From contig JAQGHV010000046.1 of the NCBI GenBank assembly GCA_028288785.1, positions 1 through 46,005 on the forward strand: a stretch of 46,005 bases of DNA. Direction: 5' to 3'. The stretch's first letter is position 1. The number at the start of each line of letters is the position of its first letter. This DNA comes from Rhodospirillales bacterium. GTDB lineage: Bacteria > Pseudomonadota > Alphaproteobacteria > Acetobacterales > Acetobacteraceae. Shown piece after piece: positions 25,674 to 34,252 of the stretch. The translations under genes and the position numbers were made by a program. The notes below the pieces were generated by a model. It did no database searches. It had not been told where the DNA came from and was given only the letters and a program-made list of their open reading frames with translations.

Positions 25674-26501
25674 TTACTTCAGAAGGTCGGCCACCGCGCG
25701 AAGCAGCATCCCACCCGGTCGCGAGAGCGCATCCAGAACTCGGAAGTGATCGGCACCCGGTACTGGGATCAGCGGCCCCGGGGCCTGCGCCTCGGCGCGG
25801 AAGGCGTGGAAGTCCCGGCTTTGGCGGCGCAGTTCCGGCAATTCGGTTCCGCCATAGGCGATCGCAATGGGCTTTGGCACCGCCGGTCGCCGCATCGGCG
25901 AGAACTCCGCGATCTCGGCAGGAGTGAGGTTCAGCTTTTCGTTGAGGTAGGTGTCGCGGATCGGCGCCAGCTCATAGATGCCCGAGATTGCCAAGGCGCC
26001 GGCAACGCCGGGATTCTCCGCCGCAAGCGCGGCGAGGTGCCCACCCGCCGACCAGCCGGAGGCGATGATCTTGCCGCCGGCGCCGTGTTCCGCACCATGG
26101 GTGGCGAGCCAGTCGAACGCCGCCTCCATCTGCCGGCAGATGGTAGCAAAGGGCACGTCTGGTCCGAGCGAATAGCCGCACATCGCGACCGACCACCCCA
26201 TCGCCAACGCGCCCTCCGCGAGGGACGCGAATTCCTCGCGCCGGTTGCGCTGCCAGTAGCCGCCATGGATGAAGGCCAGCACCGGTGCGGAGGCGTCGCC
26301 GGCCGCGTAGATGTCCCACTGCTCGCGCTGGCTTTCACCATAGGCGAGGTCGAGATGCTGGTTGTGCGCCGCGCGGAACGCGGCGCTGGCGGCGATGCGC
26401 GAGGCGCTCAGGGCTGGGCTGTCCGGGACAGCGGCCGAGTTGTTGTAGGCCGCGTCGCGCTCCGCCTGCGTCATGCGGTTCCAACCGGGGATGAGGATCA
26501 T
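25674..26501 (-). CDS. Alpha/beta hydrolase (arylformamidase-like)
   Basis: 275 residues. The oxyanion-hole motif is HGGYW (in FIHGGYWQRNRREEF) and the nucleophile elbow is GWSAGGHLAAL. A distal His in PGADHFRVLDAL completes a Ser/His triad. HGGYW together with this elbow is typical of kynurenine-formamidase-like and related carboxylesterases. The N-terminal YNNSAAVPDSPALSA stretch also resembles that group. It may hydrolyse an amide or ester bond in a catabolic pathway; tryptophan-pathway genes are not seen nearby. The start overlaps the stop of the upstream 2-hydroxyacid dehydrogenase by four bases. Confidence 0.87.
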   Translation of the reverse strand: MILIPGWNRMTQAERDAAYNNSAAVPDSPALSASRIAASAAFRAAHNQHLDLAYGESQREQWDIYAAGDASAPVLAFIHGGYWQRNRREEFASLAEGALAMGWSVAMCGYSLGPDVPFATICRQMEAAFDWLATHGAEHGAGGKIIASGWSAGGHLAALAAENPGVAGALAISGIYELAPIRDTYLNEKLNLTPAEIAEFSPMRRPAVPKPIAIAYGGTELPELRRQSRDFHAFRAEAQAPGPLIPVPGADHFRVLDALSRPGGMLLRAVADLLK

Positions 26502-27469
26502 GGGGACATTATCCTGATGGGGTGGCCGGATTCGAAGGCGTTGAGCGCATCGACCGCGCCCTCGAAGTAGGCGCGGTAATTCTGCTCCGACACGTAGCCG
26601 AGATGCGGCGTCAGGACCGTGTTCGGCGCCGAGAGGATGGGGTGCCCAGGCGGCAGGGGCTCCTCATCGAAGACGTCGAGGCCGGCGCCGGCAATGCGGC
26701 CTTCCTGCAATGCCGCGATGAGCGCCGGCTGGTCGATCAGCGGCCCTCGGCTGGTGTTCACGACGAAGGCGGCTGGCTTCATCAGGGCGAGGTCGGCCGC
26801 GCCGATGATCCCGCGCGAACGGTCGGACAGCACCACGTGCAGGGTGAGCACATCGGCCTCGGCCAGCAGCGTCGCCTTGTCGACGCGGGTGGCACCGATT
26901 TCGGCGGCGCGCTCCTCGGTGAGGTTCGGCGACCATGCGATGATGCGCATGCCGAGCGCGGCGCCCACCTTCGCGACCTTCCCGCCTAGCTTGCCCAGGC
27001 CAAGCACGCCGAGCGTCTTGCCCTCCAAACCGATGCCGACGCTGGTCTGCCAGGTGCCGGCACGCAGGCTCGCCTGCTGGTTTGGAATGTCGCGCGCGAG
27101 GCTGAGGATGAGGCCCCAGGTGAGATCGACCGTCGGCGAGCCGTTATCGGGCGTGCCGCAGGCGGTGATGCCAAGTTCGACGCAGGCCGCGAGGTCGATG
27201 GAACGATTGCGCGCGGCCGTCGAGATCAGCAGCCGCAAGTTCGGCAGCCGCTCGAGCAAGGCGCGAGGGAAGGGGGTGCGTTCGCGCATCGCGAGGATGG
27301 CGTCGAAGGGAGCAAGGCGCTCCACCAGGGCGTCCTGATCCTTCAGCGTGTCGCGGAAGGTGGTGATCTGGAGCGTCGGCGGTGCATCCCCCCACGGTCC
27401 AAGGGCGAGGGTGACACCCTGGTAGTCATCGAGGATGGCAAGGCGAGCAAGTGGAGCGAATTTGGTCAT
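26498..27469 (-). CDS. D-2-hydroxyacid dehydrogenase
   Basis: 323 residues from ATG 27469; the frame runs further upstream, but alignment begins here. It has a standard dinucleotide-binding motif (LGVLGLGKLGGKVA) and the catalytic Arg (NTSRGPLIDQPAL), Glu (DVFDEEPLPPGHP) and His (LTPHLGYVS). This is a second, clearly different member of the family from the one at 10.5 kb. It is coupled to the alpha/beta hydrolase by a four-base overlap. The substrate is probably a 2-keto or 2-hydroxy acid produced by that hydrolase or a neighbour. NAD versus NADP preference was not judged. Confidence 0.9.
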   Translation of the reverse strand: MTKFAPLARLAILDDYQGVTLALGPWGDAPPTLQITTFRDTLKDQDALVERLAPFDAILAMRERTPFPRALLERLPNLRLLISTAARNRSIDLAACVELGITACGTPDNGSPTVDLTWGLILSLARDIPNQQASLRAGTWQTSVGIGLEGKTLGVLGLGKLGGKVAKVGAALGMRIIAWSPNLTEERAAEIGATRVDKATLLAEADVLTLHVVLSDRSRGIIGAADLALMKPAAFVVNTSRGPLIDQPALIAALQEGRIAGAGLDVFDEEPLPPGHPILSAPNTVLTPHLGYVSEQNYRAYFEGAVDALNAFESGHPIRIMSP

Positions 27470-27518
27470 GCGTGGGAGTGTCGAGGGTTTGGCTTGTGCG
27501 CGCAACGGGCGGGTGGCC

Positions 27519-27956
27519 TCAGCCGATCACGAGTGTGGCCAGTGCTACCCGCAATCGCTCCGGGATTGGCGTCGCGCGTGTCTGGTTCGCGCGTTCCACA
27601 TAGACATGCACAAAGTGGCCCTCGGCGCAGGCGTCATCCTCGTCATTGCGGAAGATTGCCAGCTCATAGCGGACCGAGGATGTGCCGATGCGGGCGCAGC
27701 GCAGGCCGCAGGTGACGCGGTCCGGGAAGGCGAGGGGGGCCAGGTAGCGGCACTGGGTTTCGACGACCAGGCCGACCACGGGGCTCGATGCGACTTCGAG
27801 CACGTTTTCCTCGATCAGGAAGCGGGCCACGGCGGTGTCGAAGAACGCGTAGTAGACCACGTTGTTGACGTGGCCGTAGGCGTCATTGTCGTGCCAGCGC
27901 GTGTCGAAACCGTAGAAGCGGCGGTAGTCGGCGCGGGTCGCGGGGGCAGGTCTCAT
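27519..27956 (-). CDS. Acyl-CoA thioesterase (4-hydroxybenzoyl-CoA thioesterase type)
   Basis: 145 residues from ATG 27956; in-frame ATGs at 27968 and further upstream would lengthen it slightly. A single hot-dog domain with TRWHDNDAYGHVNNVVYYAFFDTAV: the first Asp in this motif is the catalytic residue in 4-HBT thioesterases, and HVNN is family-typical. Downstream, VVGLVVETQCRYLAPLAFPD is also characteristic. It hydrolyses acyl-CoA esters to free acids. It lies 49 bases from the dehydrogenase and 41 from the permease gene on the same strand and may be co-transcribed. Confidence 0.9.
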   Translation of the reverse strand: MRPAPATRADYRRFYGFDTRWHDNDAYGHVNNVVYYAFFDTAVARFLIEENVLEVASSPVVGLVVETQCRYLAPLAFPDRVTCGLRCARIGTSSVRYELAIFRNDEDDACAEGHFVHVYVERANQTRATPIPERLRVALATLVIG

Positions 27957-27997
27957 GACTGCCGGCATAAACGCCACCGCGACCGGCACGCAAGGCT

Positions 27998-29335
27998 TCA
28001 GGCCGGCTCAGCTACCGCGCGCGGCCGCATCACCATGAACGAAAGCAGGATCACAAAAAGTACAGCGCCAGCCAAGGCTGGGGCACGCCAGTCTCCGCCT
28101 GCCACACGGTTCAGCAGCAAAGCGATACAGACCAGCGCGCCCAGCGCCGGCACGAAGCGCGGCACTTCGAACCCGCCGCGTGCCTCGCCCGGCCGGCGTT
28201 GCAGAACAAGGAGGGCGATGTTCACGCAAGCGAAGACCGCGAGCAGCAACAGCACCGTGGCCGAAGCGAGCTGGGCTATGTTGCCCGCCAGCATAAGTGC
28301 CACCACCGCAACGAACAGCACGCCGACCGCGATGTACGGAGTGCGTGTCCGCTCGTGGACCCGGCCCAGCACGGCCGGCAGCAGTCCTTGGCGCGACATC
28401 CCGTAGGTGAGGCGGGACGCGGTGACGTAGTTCAGCAGCGCCGTGTTCGCGACGGCGAAGATGGTGATGCCGATATAGACGCTCGGCGGCAGCCATGGCG
28501 CAGCGCGGGTCATGACCTCGGCAAGCGGTCCGGAGGCGGCAGCCAGCTCCCGCCAGGGCACCACGGAGACGGCAACGACCGCGACCGCCATGTAGAGAAC
28601 CGTTGCCACCAGCATCGCCGAAACGATGCCGATCGGGATGGTCCGCTGCGGGTCATGGCATTCCTCTGCGACGTTCAACGTGTCCTCGAAGCCGATGAAG
28701 GCGAAAAAGGTCAGGATTGCGCCTTGCAGCAAAAGCGTGGCGCTCAGGCCCTCCGCGTTCGGCGTTTCCATGAGGTCTGCCTGCCCAATCCAGGGCAGTC
28801 CGACGGCAATGACCAGAAGCAGGCCGCCCGCTTCCACGACGGTGCACAGGATGTTCATCCACATGCTCTCGCGAATGCCGCGTGCGACGAGGCCGGCAAC
28901 CAGAAGCAGGAAGCCGAAAGCGATGAAGACGGGCGGGGCATCCGGCAGGCCGATAAGCTGCCCCAGATTTTCCGCCACCACGCGGGACTGCGTGGCCACC
29001 GAGGTGAGGCTGGATGCCATCACCGCGAGCCCGACCGTCCAAGTCAGCAGCGGCCGGCCAAATCCACGTTGCACGACGTAGGCCGCACCACCTGCGCGCG
29101 GGTGACGCGAGCCGAGCGAGGCGTAGGACAGGCCGGTCAGGAGCGCTGCCACCATGGCAACGGCGAAGCCGAGCCAGACCGCACCGCCGAGCTGCCCGGC
29201 CGCTTGGCCAATCAGCCCATAGATCCCGGCGCCGAGCATGCCGCCAAGCGTATAGGCGAAGAGCTGCATCGGCCCCAGGCTGCGGCGGAGCGCCGGCTCG
29301 CTCGCTGGGGCGCTGGTCTCGGGACGGTCGCTCAT
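27998..29335 (-). CDS. APC-superfamily amino acid permease
   Basis: 445 residues with about 12 hydrophobic helices. The first shows the substrate-binding signature GGMLGAGIYGLIGQAAG. GAILTFFAFIGFEDTLNVAEECHDPQRTIP is the classic APC helix-6/loop segment, and YVTASRLTYGMSRQGLLPAVLGRVHERTRTP is a typical helix 8-loop region. It should import or exchange an amino acid or polyamine across the inner membrane; the ligand is not predictable. It is probably the first gene of the minus-strand group running through the thioesterase. The 189 bp upstream contains no gene and presumably its promoter. Confidence 0.92.
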   Translation of the reverse strand: MSDRPETSAPASEPALRRSLGPMQLFAYTLGGMLGAGIYGLIGQAAGQLGGAVWLGFAVAMVAALLTGLSYASLGSRHPRAGGAAYVVQRGFGRPLLTWTVGLAVMASSLTSVATQSRVVAENLGQLIGLPDAPPVFIAFGFLLLVAGLVARGIRESMWMNILCTVVEAGGLLLVIAVGLPWIGQADLMETPNAEGLSATLLLQGAILTFFAFIGFEDTLNVAEECHDPQRTIPIGIVSAMLVATVLYMAVAVVAVSVVPWRELAAASGPLAEVMTRAAPWLPPSVYIGITIFAVANTALLNYVTASRLTYGMSRQGLLPAVLGRVHERTRTPYIAVGVLFVAVVALMLAGNIAQLASATVLLLLAVFACVNIALLVLQRRPGEARGGFEVPRFVPALGALVCIALLLNRVAGGDWRAPALAGAVLFVILLSFMVMRPRAVAEPA

Positions 29336-29524
29336 GGGGGGTGTTCCGTTTGGGAGGCGGCATCAGTGACGAAGTGAGGTCATGGCGCCGGTCTTACGGG
29401 GCCAGCGGCTTTCGGGCAGACGAGCGTCACATGTGCGCTGCGGGCATGTCCCTCATTGTGACATGGGCCGCAACTGCCGAGGGAGTCGCCGCCCCCCGCT
29501 TGTCCGAAGCGTGGCAATGATACC

Positions 29525-30430
29525 TCAGCCGGCCAATGCCTGTGTAACGATCGCTTCATCCACGCATTCCTCGAAGCTGGGCAGCCGTGGCAGCTGGCCG
29601 GCCGTAGCCATCGAATCGCGCAGTCGGGTGAAGGCGTCACGCGGGAAATGCGGGGTCGGCGACCACAGGCGCTTGCCCTGGTAGCGAGCGAGGGCGGCCG
29701 TGAGCATCGCTGGCTCGATATCGGGGAAGTAGGCGGCGACGGTTGCGGCGATCTCGGCGGGCTGGCTCGCGTAGATCCATTCGAGGGATTCTGCGATGGC
29801 GCGGATCATCGCCTGGAACTCCTCGTGGCGCTCCACGATGCGCGCCTCAGTCGCGTAGAAGGCCGTGTAGGCGGTCGGGCCGCGATCCGACGCCGCCTGC
29901 CATACATGCCCGCCGGCGGCTTCCACCCGGCTCGCGAAGGGCTCGAACATCTGCGCGACGTCGAGCTCGCCGGCCTGCAACGCGGCGCTGTTCTCCGCCA
30001 TGGACGGGCCCAAGGTGACGTCGAGTGCCGCGGCGTCGAGCCCGGCCTCGGCGATGTCCTGCAGGCTGCACCACCAGGGCGTTGGCACCTCGGCCACGGC
30101 ACCGATGCGAAGGTTCGCGAGGTCGGCAGTCTTGAAGCCGGGATTCGGCGTCGCACCCATGAGGTAGAAGGGGTCCTTCATGACGACCGCGCAAAAACTG
30201 CGCAGCGGGCAGGCGGGATCGCGCGCGCGCATCAGCATGGGCCGCATCGGGCCGGACCAAGCAATGTCGACCTTGCCGGAGAGCAGATTGTCGGCCGCCT
30301 TGTTGGGGTCGCCGGCGGTGTCGCGGGTCACCTCGACACCCTGGCGGCGGTAGAAGCCGCGTTCCTCCGCAATGTAGAAGGGCGCGTAGAACACTGCGCG
30401 AAACGGCTCGTTCAGGATGATGGGGCGCAT
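29525..30430 (-). CDS. NMT1/THI5-like substrate-binding protein without signal peptide
   Basis: 301 residues. The protein starts directly with the family fold: LNEPFRAVFYAPFYIAEERG, KVDIAWSGPMRPMLM, VAEVPTPWWCSLQDIAEAG and RGPTAYTAFYATEARI. It belongs to the NMT1/THI5-like type II binding-protein group. No hydrophobic export signal precedes the fold, and the start (ATG 30430) cannot be extended sensibly. It may therefore be cytoplasmic, with a pyrimidine-like or other small ligand. No permease or ATPase of an NMT1-type ABC system is adjacent. A close relative lies at 34253-35155. It is divergent from minC across 156 bp. Confidence 0.8.
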   Translation of the reverse strand: MRPIILNEPFRAVFYAPFYIAEERGFYRRQGVEVTRDTAGDPNKAADNLLSGKVDIAWSGPMRPMLMRARDPACPLRSFCAVVMKDPFYLMGATPNPGFKTADLANLRIGAVAEVPTPWWCSLQDIAEAGLDAAALDVTLGPSMAENSAALQAGELDVAQMFEPFASRVEAAGGHVWQAASDRGPTAYTAFYATEARIVERHEEFQAMIRAIAESLEWIYASQPAEIAATVAAYFPDIEPAMLTAALARYQGKRLWSPTPHFPRDAFTRLRDSMATAGQLPRLPSFEECVDEAIVTQALAG

Positions 30431-30586
30431 CGGCCAGGCTCCTTGTGGGTCCCGGCGACTATGGGAGAGTCGCGGGCTGGTCGGAAGGGCTTCGCCCGCG
30501 CCGCTGGTGCCTGTATAGGGGCGGACCCAGCCCGCCCGGCTCCAAATCGCGAGTCGTGCATCATTCCAGGAGTGTCCAGGGCCGCC

Positions 30587-31351
30587 ATGTCCGCCGACTC
30601 GCAGCCCCAACCCCGTTCCGAGCCGTTCCGCCTTCGCGGCGCGAACTTCAACCTGCTTGTGCTGCGGCTGCTCGATCCGCGGATCGAGGCGGTGGTGCCG
30701 GCCCTTGGCGATCAGTTCAAGCGCGCCCCCGGCTTCCTGCGCTTCGCGCCCATCGTGATCGGGCTCGCCGACCTCGCGGTGGCGCCGGCGGACATGGATT
30801 TCGTGGCACTGGTGCGCGAATTGAAGGCGCTGGAGATCGTGGCCATCGGCACCACCGGTGGCTCGCCCGAGCTGCGCCAGGCGGCGATTGCGGCTGGGCT
30901 GCCGCCGCTTCGCCAATCCGGCGGCGACGAGGCTCCGCCTGCAAATACGCCAGCGCCAGCGCCAACGCCCGAACCGGTTGCGGCCGCGGCACCCGTGCCG
31001 CCGGCGCCGAGCGGCCTGCGACCGACGATGATCGTGGACCTGCCGGTGCGCGCCGGGCAGCGGGTATGGGCGCCGGGCGCCGACATGATCGTGACCTCGA
31101 CCGTGAATGCGGGCGGCGAGGTCATTGCGGACGGCAACATCCACGTCTATGGCGCGCTCCGCGGTCGCGCGATCGCGGGTGGCGCCGACAATTTGAACGC
31201 GCGCATTTTCGCGCAGAATTTCGATCCGGAGCTGGTCTCCATCGCGGGGTTCTACGCGGTGCGGGAAGGCCTCGGGAAAGCGCCCATAGGGCGTGCGACA
31301 CAGGTACGTTTGGCAGGCGAGAGCCTGCGCTTCGATCCGTTCGGGGCGTAG
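30587..31351 (+). CDS. minC: Septum site-determining protein MinC
   Basis: 254 residues. The N-terminal domain begins FRLRGANFNLLVLRLLDPRI and contains FAPIVIGLADL. A Pro/Ala-rich linker (about 123-150) follows. The C-terminal beta-helix domain reads GQRVWAPGADMIVTSTVN, GEVIADGNIHVYGALRGRA, ARIFAQNFDPELVSIAG. The C-terminal domain binds MinD at the membrane and the N-terminal domain disrupts FtsZ polymers, blocking division at the poles. It is followed after 17 bases by minD. The GNIHVYG-LRGRA stretch is the strongest family mark. Confidence 0.95.
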   Translation: MSADSQPQPRSEPFRLRGANFNLLVLRLLDPRIEAVVPALGDQFKRAPGFLRFAPIVIGLADLAVAPADMDFVALVRELKALEIVAIGTTGGSPELRQAAIAAGLPPLRQSGGDEAPPANTPAPAPTPEPVAAAAPVPPAPSGLRPTMIVDLPVRAGQRVWAPGADMIVTSTVNAGGEVIADGNIHVYGALRGRAIAGGADNLNARIFAQNFDPELVSIAGFYAVREGLGKAPIGRATQVRLAGESLRFDPFGA

Positions 31352-31368
31352 GGACAGGGAGATTGCGT

Positions 31369-32187
31369 ATGGCGCAGGTTGTGGTGATCACGTCCGGAAA
31401 AGGCGGCGTCGGGAAGACGACGAGTTCGGCGGCTATCGCCACGGGCCTGGCGCAGCGCGGCAAGAAGACTGTCGTCATCGACTTCGACGTGGGGCTGCGC
31501 AACCTGGACCTCATCATGGGGGTCGAGCGGCGGGTGGTGTTCGATATCGTCAACGTCATCCAGGGCGATGCGAAGCTCAACCAGGCGCTCATCCGCGACA
31601 AGCGGGTCGAGCACTTGGCGATCCTTCCGGCCAGCCAGACGCGCGACAAGGACGCCCTGACCAAGGAGGGCGTCCAGATAATCATCGAGGAGCTGTCGAA
31701 GGACTACGACTACATCATCTGCGACAGCCCGGCCGGGATCGAGAAGGGGGCGCTGCTGGCGCTATACTTCGCGGACCAGGCGATCGTGGTGACGAACCCG
31801 GAAGTGAGCTCGGTGCGGGACTCCGACCGTATTCTCGGCGTGCTGCAGTCGAAGTCCAAGCGAGCCGAGGAAAAGCGCGAGCCAGTGAAGGAACACCTGC
31901 TGGTGACGCGCTACGATCCGGCGCGGGTGGAGCGCGGTGAGATGCTGAAGCTCGAGGACATCCGGGAGATTTTGGCGATCCCGCTCCTCGGCGTGGTGCC
32001 CGAGAGCGAGAGCGTGCTGCGCGCCTCCAACACCGGCACGCCCGTGATCCTGGATGCGGAGAGTCCGGCGGGCCTCGCCTATGGCGATGCGGTCGCGCGC
32101 TTCCTTGGCGATGAGCGGCCGCACCGCTTCCTCGAAGTGGAGAAGAAGGGCCTGTTCAAGCGGCTGTTTGGGGGGAGGGCGGCGTGA
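31369..32187 (+). CDS. minD: Septum site-determining ATPase MinD
   Basis: 272 residues. Deviant Walker A KGGVGKT (11-17) in a ParA-type ATPase. VVIDFDVGLRNLDLIMGVE and RDKDALTKEGVQIIIEEL are typical MinD, as is ICDSPAGIEKGALLALYFAD. The C-terminus ends in an amphipathic membrane-targeting helix (KKGLFKRLFGG). MinD-ATP dimerises on the inner membrane, recruits MinC and oscillates through MinE-stimulated hydrolysis. A good AGGGAG ribosome site precedes ATG 31369. Its stop overlaps the start of minE by one base (TGATG). Confidence 0.97.
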   Translation: MAQVVVITSGKGGVGKTTSSAAIATGLAQRGKKTVVIDFDVGLRNLDLIMGVERRVVFDIVNVIQGDAKLNQALIRDKRVEHLAILPASQTRDKDALTKEGVQIIIEELSKDYDYIICDSPAGIEKGALLALYFADQAIVVTNPEVSSVRDSDRILGVLQSKSKRAEEKREPVKEHLLVTRYDPARVERGEMLKLEDIREILAIPLLGVVPESESVLRASNTGTPVILDAESPAGLAYGDAVARFLGDERPHRFLEVEKKGLFKRLFGGRAA

Positions 32188-32465
32188 TGGCATGGCTCGA
32201 CATCTTCCGGAGCCGCAAGCCGCCGCCGTCGGCGTCGGCTGGGGCAGCGAAGGAGCGCTTGCAGATCGTGCTGGCGCATGAGCGCATCGGCCGCACGAGG
32301 GAAGACTTCCTGCCGAAGCTGCAAGCGGAGCTGGTCGCGGTGGTCGCGCGGTATGTGGCGATCGATCCCGGGAAGGTGGCGGTCAACCTGGATCGCGGCG
32401 GGGATATGAGTACGTTGGCCATCGAGATCGAGTTGCCGGGGCCGCGGGGAGCGGTGGCGCGGTAG
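32187..32465 (+). CDS. minE: Cell division topological specificity factor MinE
   Basis: 92 residues. The N-terminus (MAWLDIFRSRK) is the amphipathic membrane-binding segment. AKERLQIVLAHERIGRTRED is the contact helix that displaces MinC from MinD and triggers its ATPase. The C-terminal specificity domain runs through FLPKLQAELVAVVARYVAID and STLAIEIELPG. This is the intact copy. A frameshifted duplicate lies 340 bp downstream at 32807. The start is translationally coupled to minD; a GTG three bases earlier (32184) is the alternative. Confidence 0.95.
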   Translation: MAWLDIFRSRKPPPSASAGAAKERLQIVLAHERIGRTREDFLPKLQAELVAVVARYVAIDPGKVAVNLDRGGDMSTLAIEIELPGPRGAVAR

Positions 32466-32742
32466 TCTGCCCGATGCGCCGTCGCACGTTCGACGAACAA
32501 TGAAGGTATCAACCATGCGATCGATCTTCCGGAGTGTGGTGATCCTACTGGTTTAGACGGCTGGCGGAGCTTTGCTCAGCGTATGCGCGTCCGCGTGCTG
32601 CCGTGGGTCTTCGGGGCTGTGCATCAGCTGCTGAAGGAGTTGGGGTAAGGCGACCGCGTCGCGGTTGCGATCGTGCTTTTCAGCAATGCGGTGCCAGCTT
32701 TCGCCGTCGTTTGCCGTAAGAGTTCAGCCGAGGCGTCTGAGC
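32466..32742. other. Gene-free stretch between minE and the gene remnants
   Basis: About 277 bp with no gene that I can support; with the remnant that follows, the stretch from minE to the minE copy is 340 bp. Short reading frames exist on both strands but none resembles a known protein. It may contain further decayed sequence, since both flanks are products of rearrangement. No terminator hairpin or repeat was recognised. Confidence 0.4.
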
Positions 32743-32808
32743 TCACCGCAACGCCTCCTCCGCAACCTCCTGTACCACCATCCCTGAAAACCCATTGCTG
32801 TGCGTGAT
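32743..32808 (-). pseudogene. C-terminal remnant of an NMT1/THI5-like binding protein gene
   Basis: Reading leftward, the last 20 or so codons spell ITHSNGFSGMVVQEVAEEAL and then a stop at 32743. This matches the end of the intact protein encoded at 34253-35155 (ITHSNGFAGMVAEEVVEEAL). At the DNA level the two stretches are visibly similar through the stop. Upstream coding sequence is missing: at 32802-32808 the remnant runs into the start of the minE copy, sharing the bases GCGTGAT with both parent sequences. It is the tail of a third gene of this family, destroyed by rearrangement. Confidence 0.75.
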
Positions 32809-33083
32809 GGGTCGGCTGGACATCTTCCGGAGCCGCAAGCCGCCCTGGCCGGCGACCGCGCGCGCTGCGAAGGAGCGCTTGCAGATCGTGCTGGCGCACG
32901 AGCGCATCGGCCGCACGCGCGAAGGCTTCCTGCCGAAGCTGCAGGCGGAGCTTGTGGCGGCGGTCGCCCGGTATGTGGCGATCGATCCCGGGAAGGTGGC
33001 GGTCAACCTGCATTGCGGAGGGACATGAGCACGCTGACGATTGAAATTGAGCCGTCGGAGCAGCGCAGGTGGTGGCACGGTAG
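32807..33083 (+). pseudogene. Frameshifted duplicate of minE
   Basis: Starting at ATG 32807 the sequence repeats minE: LDIFRSRKPP, AAKERLQIVLAHERIGRTRE, FLPKLQAELVA and ARYVAIDPGKVAVNL, all with high DNA similarity to 32187-32465. A single-base loss at about 33018-33023 brings TGA into frame at 33026-33028, giving a 73-residue product that ends CGGT. The remaining specificity-domain sequence (STLTIEIE) continues in another frame, and a GGTAG at about 33080 matches the original minE end. The truncated product would keep the MinD-contact helix but lack the last strand. Whether it is expressed is unknown; the upstream region is a remnant of another gene and shows no clear promoter. Confidence 0.82.
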
Positions 33084-33288
33084 AGCGGCGCCGCCTCTCC
33101 ACCTAAAGATCGTCTTTTTCATTATGGTCCTGGCTCTGATGAGGCCGGACTGGACTATTGTTGCTAGCGTCGCGGAGACGCCGGGAACAGGTTTGATGCG
33201 ACAATGAGGCGGGCTCTGCCCGGCTCGCTGCGGCCGCAAAAGGCCTGCCTCGACTGGCCGACGCACGTCCTCGTGGGGAGACTATCCG

Positions 33289-34242
33289 ATGCTGCACCTC
33301 AGCCACGTCCTTGCCCTACCACTTGCCATCCCCGCCATCGCTCGCGCTCAGAGTTGGCCCAGTCAGCCCATTCGCCTCATCGTGCCCTTTGGTGCCGGCG
33401 GCGCCACCGACATCTTCGCGCGCATGGTCGCGGACCGCATCGGCCCGGCGGTGGGCGCGCGGGTCATTGTGGAAAACCGACCCGGCGCCGGGTCCACCAT
33501 CGGCGCGCAGGCGGTGGCGCGCGCGGTGCCGGATGGGCACACATTGCTGGTGCTCACCTCCTCCCACACCATCGGCGAGACGCTGCTTCCAGGGCGCGGC
33601 TATGTGCTGGCGCGCGATTTCGTGCCCGTCGCAGCGTTCAACAGCACCGCACTCGCCATTGTCGCCAGCCCGAGCCTGCCGGTCAGCGACATGGCTGGGC
33701 TGATCGCCCATGCGAAGCAGAACCCAGGCGCAGTTGCCTATGCCACCACTGGCATCGGCACCGTGAACCACCTGGCCGCTGAACTCATCCGCCTGCAGGC
33801 AGGGTTTGAGTGGCTGCACGTGCCCTATCGAACCGGCGCTGAGGCGCGCAGCGACATGATGGCGGGGCGTGTGCCCGTGATGTTCGACCCGGTCGCCGGC
33901 GCCGTACCCCTGGCACGGGAACGGCGGGCCAATGTGCTGGCCGTAACGACAGCCGCGCGCTCGGCGGCCATGCCCGAGGTGCCGAGCGTCGGTGAGACCC
34001 TGCCGGGCTTTGATGTCGGCCTGCTGATTGGGCTTCTGGCGCCCGCGGGCACTCCGGAGCCGATCGTGCAGCACTTGGCCGGGGCGGTTCGTGCGGTGAC
34101 TGCGGCACCGGACATCGCGTCGCTGTGGCGGGAGCAGGGGGCTGAACCCCTAACCCTGTCCCCCGAAGCCTGGAGCGCGCTGCTGGCCGCAGACACAGCG
34201 CGCTGGGCGCAGGTGGTGCGGGATGCCGGAGTGACGGTGTGA
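33289..34242 (+). CDS. Bug-family (TctC-type) tripartite tricarboxylate transporter receptor
   Basis: 317 residues. An N-terminal export signal (HVLALPLAIPAIARAQS) is followed by the Bug fold: PIRLIVPFGAGGATDIFARM, ENRPGAGSTIGAQAVARA, DMAGLIAHAK, VAYATTGIGTVNHLAAEL and VPSVGETLPGFDV. Such periplasmic receptors bind carboxylates or amino acid derivatives and deliver them to TctAB-type permeases. No TctA or TctB gene occurs in the window, so it is one of the orphan Bug proteins common in these bacteria. A GGGGAGA ribosome site precedes the ATG. The gene ends 10 bases before the convergent NMT1-like gene. Confidence 0.93.
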   Translation: MLHLSHVLALPLAIPAIARAQSWPSQPIRLIVPFGAGGATDIFARMVADRIGPAVGARVIVENRPGAGSTIGAQAVARAVPDGHTLLVLTSSHTIGETLLPGRGYVLARDFVPVAAFNSTALAIVASPSLPVSDMAGLIAHAKQNPGAVAYATTGIGTVNHLAAELIRLQAGFEWLHVPYRTGAEARSDMMAGRVPVMFDPVAGAVPLARERRANVLAVTTAARSAAMPEVPSVGETLPGFDVGLLIGLLAPAGTPEPIVQHLAGAVRAVTAAPDIASLWREQGAEPLTLSPEAWSALLAADTARWAQVVRDAGVTV

Positions 34243-34252
34243 GCGTGGCGCC

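Noticed and set aside
29336-29524. Operator built from the two TGTGACAT-like pieces near 29430-29465
   Set aside because: The similarity is short and irregular; no evidence beyond chance in this sequence.
29525-30430. Direct assignment as a thiamine-pyrimidine synthase (THI5)
   Set aside because: The fold looks related, but the Cys-rich iron-binding signature of yeast Thi5 was not seen; binding-protein-like is the safer call.
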